NCBI RefSeq assembly: GCF_003353015.1
Contig: NZ_QREM01000010.1
Location: forward strand, 499,542 to 555,036
DNA: 55,495 bases
Direction of reading: 5' to 3'
Source of the DNA: Xanthomonas arboricola
Lineage (GTDB): Bacteria; Pseudomonadota; Gammaproteobacteria; Xanthomonadales; Xanthomonadaceae
Within the stretch, counting starts at the first letter, position 1; every line of letters begins with the position of its first letter. The notes under the pieces were generated by a model. It did not search any database. It saw nothing but the letters and a program-made list of their open reading frames with translations, and was not told the origin of the DNA. A program made the position numbers and the translations under genes. Shown here one piece after another: positions 54,958 through 55,495 of the stretch.

Positions 54958-55022
54958 TTCGGGATTCGGGATTCGGGATTCGGGATTCGGGATTTGGGAT
55001 TCGGGGATCCGGAATCCGGAAT
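54956..55022. repeat. GGGATTC heptamer tandem array
   Basis: About seven copies of GGGATTC, one with GGGATTT, run from the DUF2782 stop codon, and end in GGAATCCGGAATC, an inverted form that could fold back. Such heptamer tracts are common in Xanthomonas intergenic DNA and can vary in copy number. Confidence 0.9.
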
Positions 55023-55078
55023 CTCGGAGCTTAGACATGGCGAGTCTCCAGGCGTTGGCTCCGGAGAGGTCAGCCGCG

Positions 55079-55430
55079 TGTGGCTGATGGCGAACGGGAG
55101 GGTCCGGGTGTCTCGGCACGCCGAAGGATGGCGGCGGGTGCGACACCGTCTGCACGCCCAGCACTCCTGCTGCCTCCCGGAGCGTCATCCGGACCCGGTG
55201 TAGGAGCGCGCCTGAGCGCGACGAGGCATCACCGGTAACGCTTCGTCGCGCTCGGGCGCGCTCCTACGAGAGAAGGTGCGGCTCGAACGCGCGATGCGCG
55301 CCACGTGAGCCTGCGCCGCGTGTGGTTGACGGCAGACGAGAGGGTCCGCGTGTCTCGGCACGCCGAAGGATGGCGGCGGGTGCGACACCGTCTGCACGCC
55401 CGGCGCTCCTGCTGCATCCCGGAGCGGCAT
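55079..55430. repeat. Duplicated 110 bp segment flanking a REPIN
   Basis: The segments 55079-55188 and 55321-55430 are about 90% identical and share a long core with GTGTCTCGGCACGCCGAAGG. Between them lies a REPIN at 55200-55267 with arms GTAGGAGCGCGCC.../...GCGCGCTCCTAC. The spacing of the copies is 242 bp. No gene is seen to the window end. Confidence 0.85.
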
Positions 55431-55495
55431 GGCGTCTTGCAAGGCCGAACGGCCACGTTGCCGCCCGGCCCAGGCCGACCGAGCGCTGACCCGGA

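Overview
The window looks like a chromosomal segment of a Xanthomonas species. The DNA is about 65% G+C, carries REP/REPIN repeats typical of this genus, and contains a nearly complete set of genes for xanthomonadin, the yellow brominated aryl-polyene pigment of Xanthomonas. I cannot name the species from sequence alone. Nearly everything is chromosomal core or lineage-specific core; there is no rRNA, tRNA, CRISPR array, intact IS element or prophage that I can see.

Layout. 1-2445: a repeat pair, a small membrane protein, an acyl-CoA thioesterase, and an AT-richer thioredoxin/flavodoxin pair. 2446-7162: class I ribonucleotide reductase nrdB and nrdA on the minus strand, with a promoter and two NrdR-like boxes upstream of nrdA. 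7612-11465: a DUF475 membrane protein and a Pat/YfiQ-type protein acetyltransferase. 11664-15971: a probable metal-uptake cluster (DUF4198 protein, seven-EF-hand protein, TonB-dependent receptor) behind a Fur-like site. 16227-19943: MgtE magnesium transporter and a KefB/C-like K+/H+ antiporter. 19951-20727: a 206-207 bp tandem array carrying four REPINs.

20758-28385 is a minus-strand series: ycgL, a membrane-anchored ankyrin protein, a small tyrosine phosphatase, a GH15 glycosidase and glucose-6-phosphate dehydrogenase. The dehydrogenase has an unusual histone H1-like Lys/Ala/Pro tail.

28576-45907 is the pigment locus. A plus-strand block holds ketosynthase, chain-length-factor-like protein, glycosyltransferase and a halogenase-family flavoprotein. 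A convergent minus-strand block of nine genes runs from an acyl carrier protein to a ketoreductase, including two hotdog dehydratases, two acyltransferases, a LolA-like protein and an MMPL exporter. A second halogenase-family flavoprotein is coupled to the chorismatase xanB2, and an AMP-dependent ligase (xanA2-like) closes the locus. Together they would make 3-hydroxybenzoate from chorismate, load it on the carrier protein, extend it by type II polyketide chemistry, modify it, and move it to the outer membrane. A lower-GC hypothetical gene sits inside the locus.

46256-54957 holds an S9 peptidase, two hypothetical proteins, hemF, an sX13-like small RNA, polA and a DUF2782 lipoprotein. The right end is repeat DNA.
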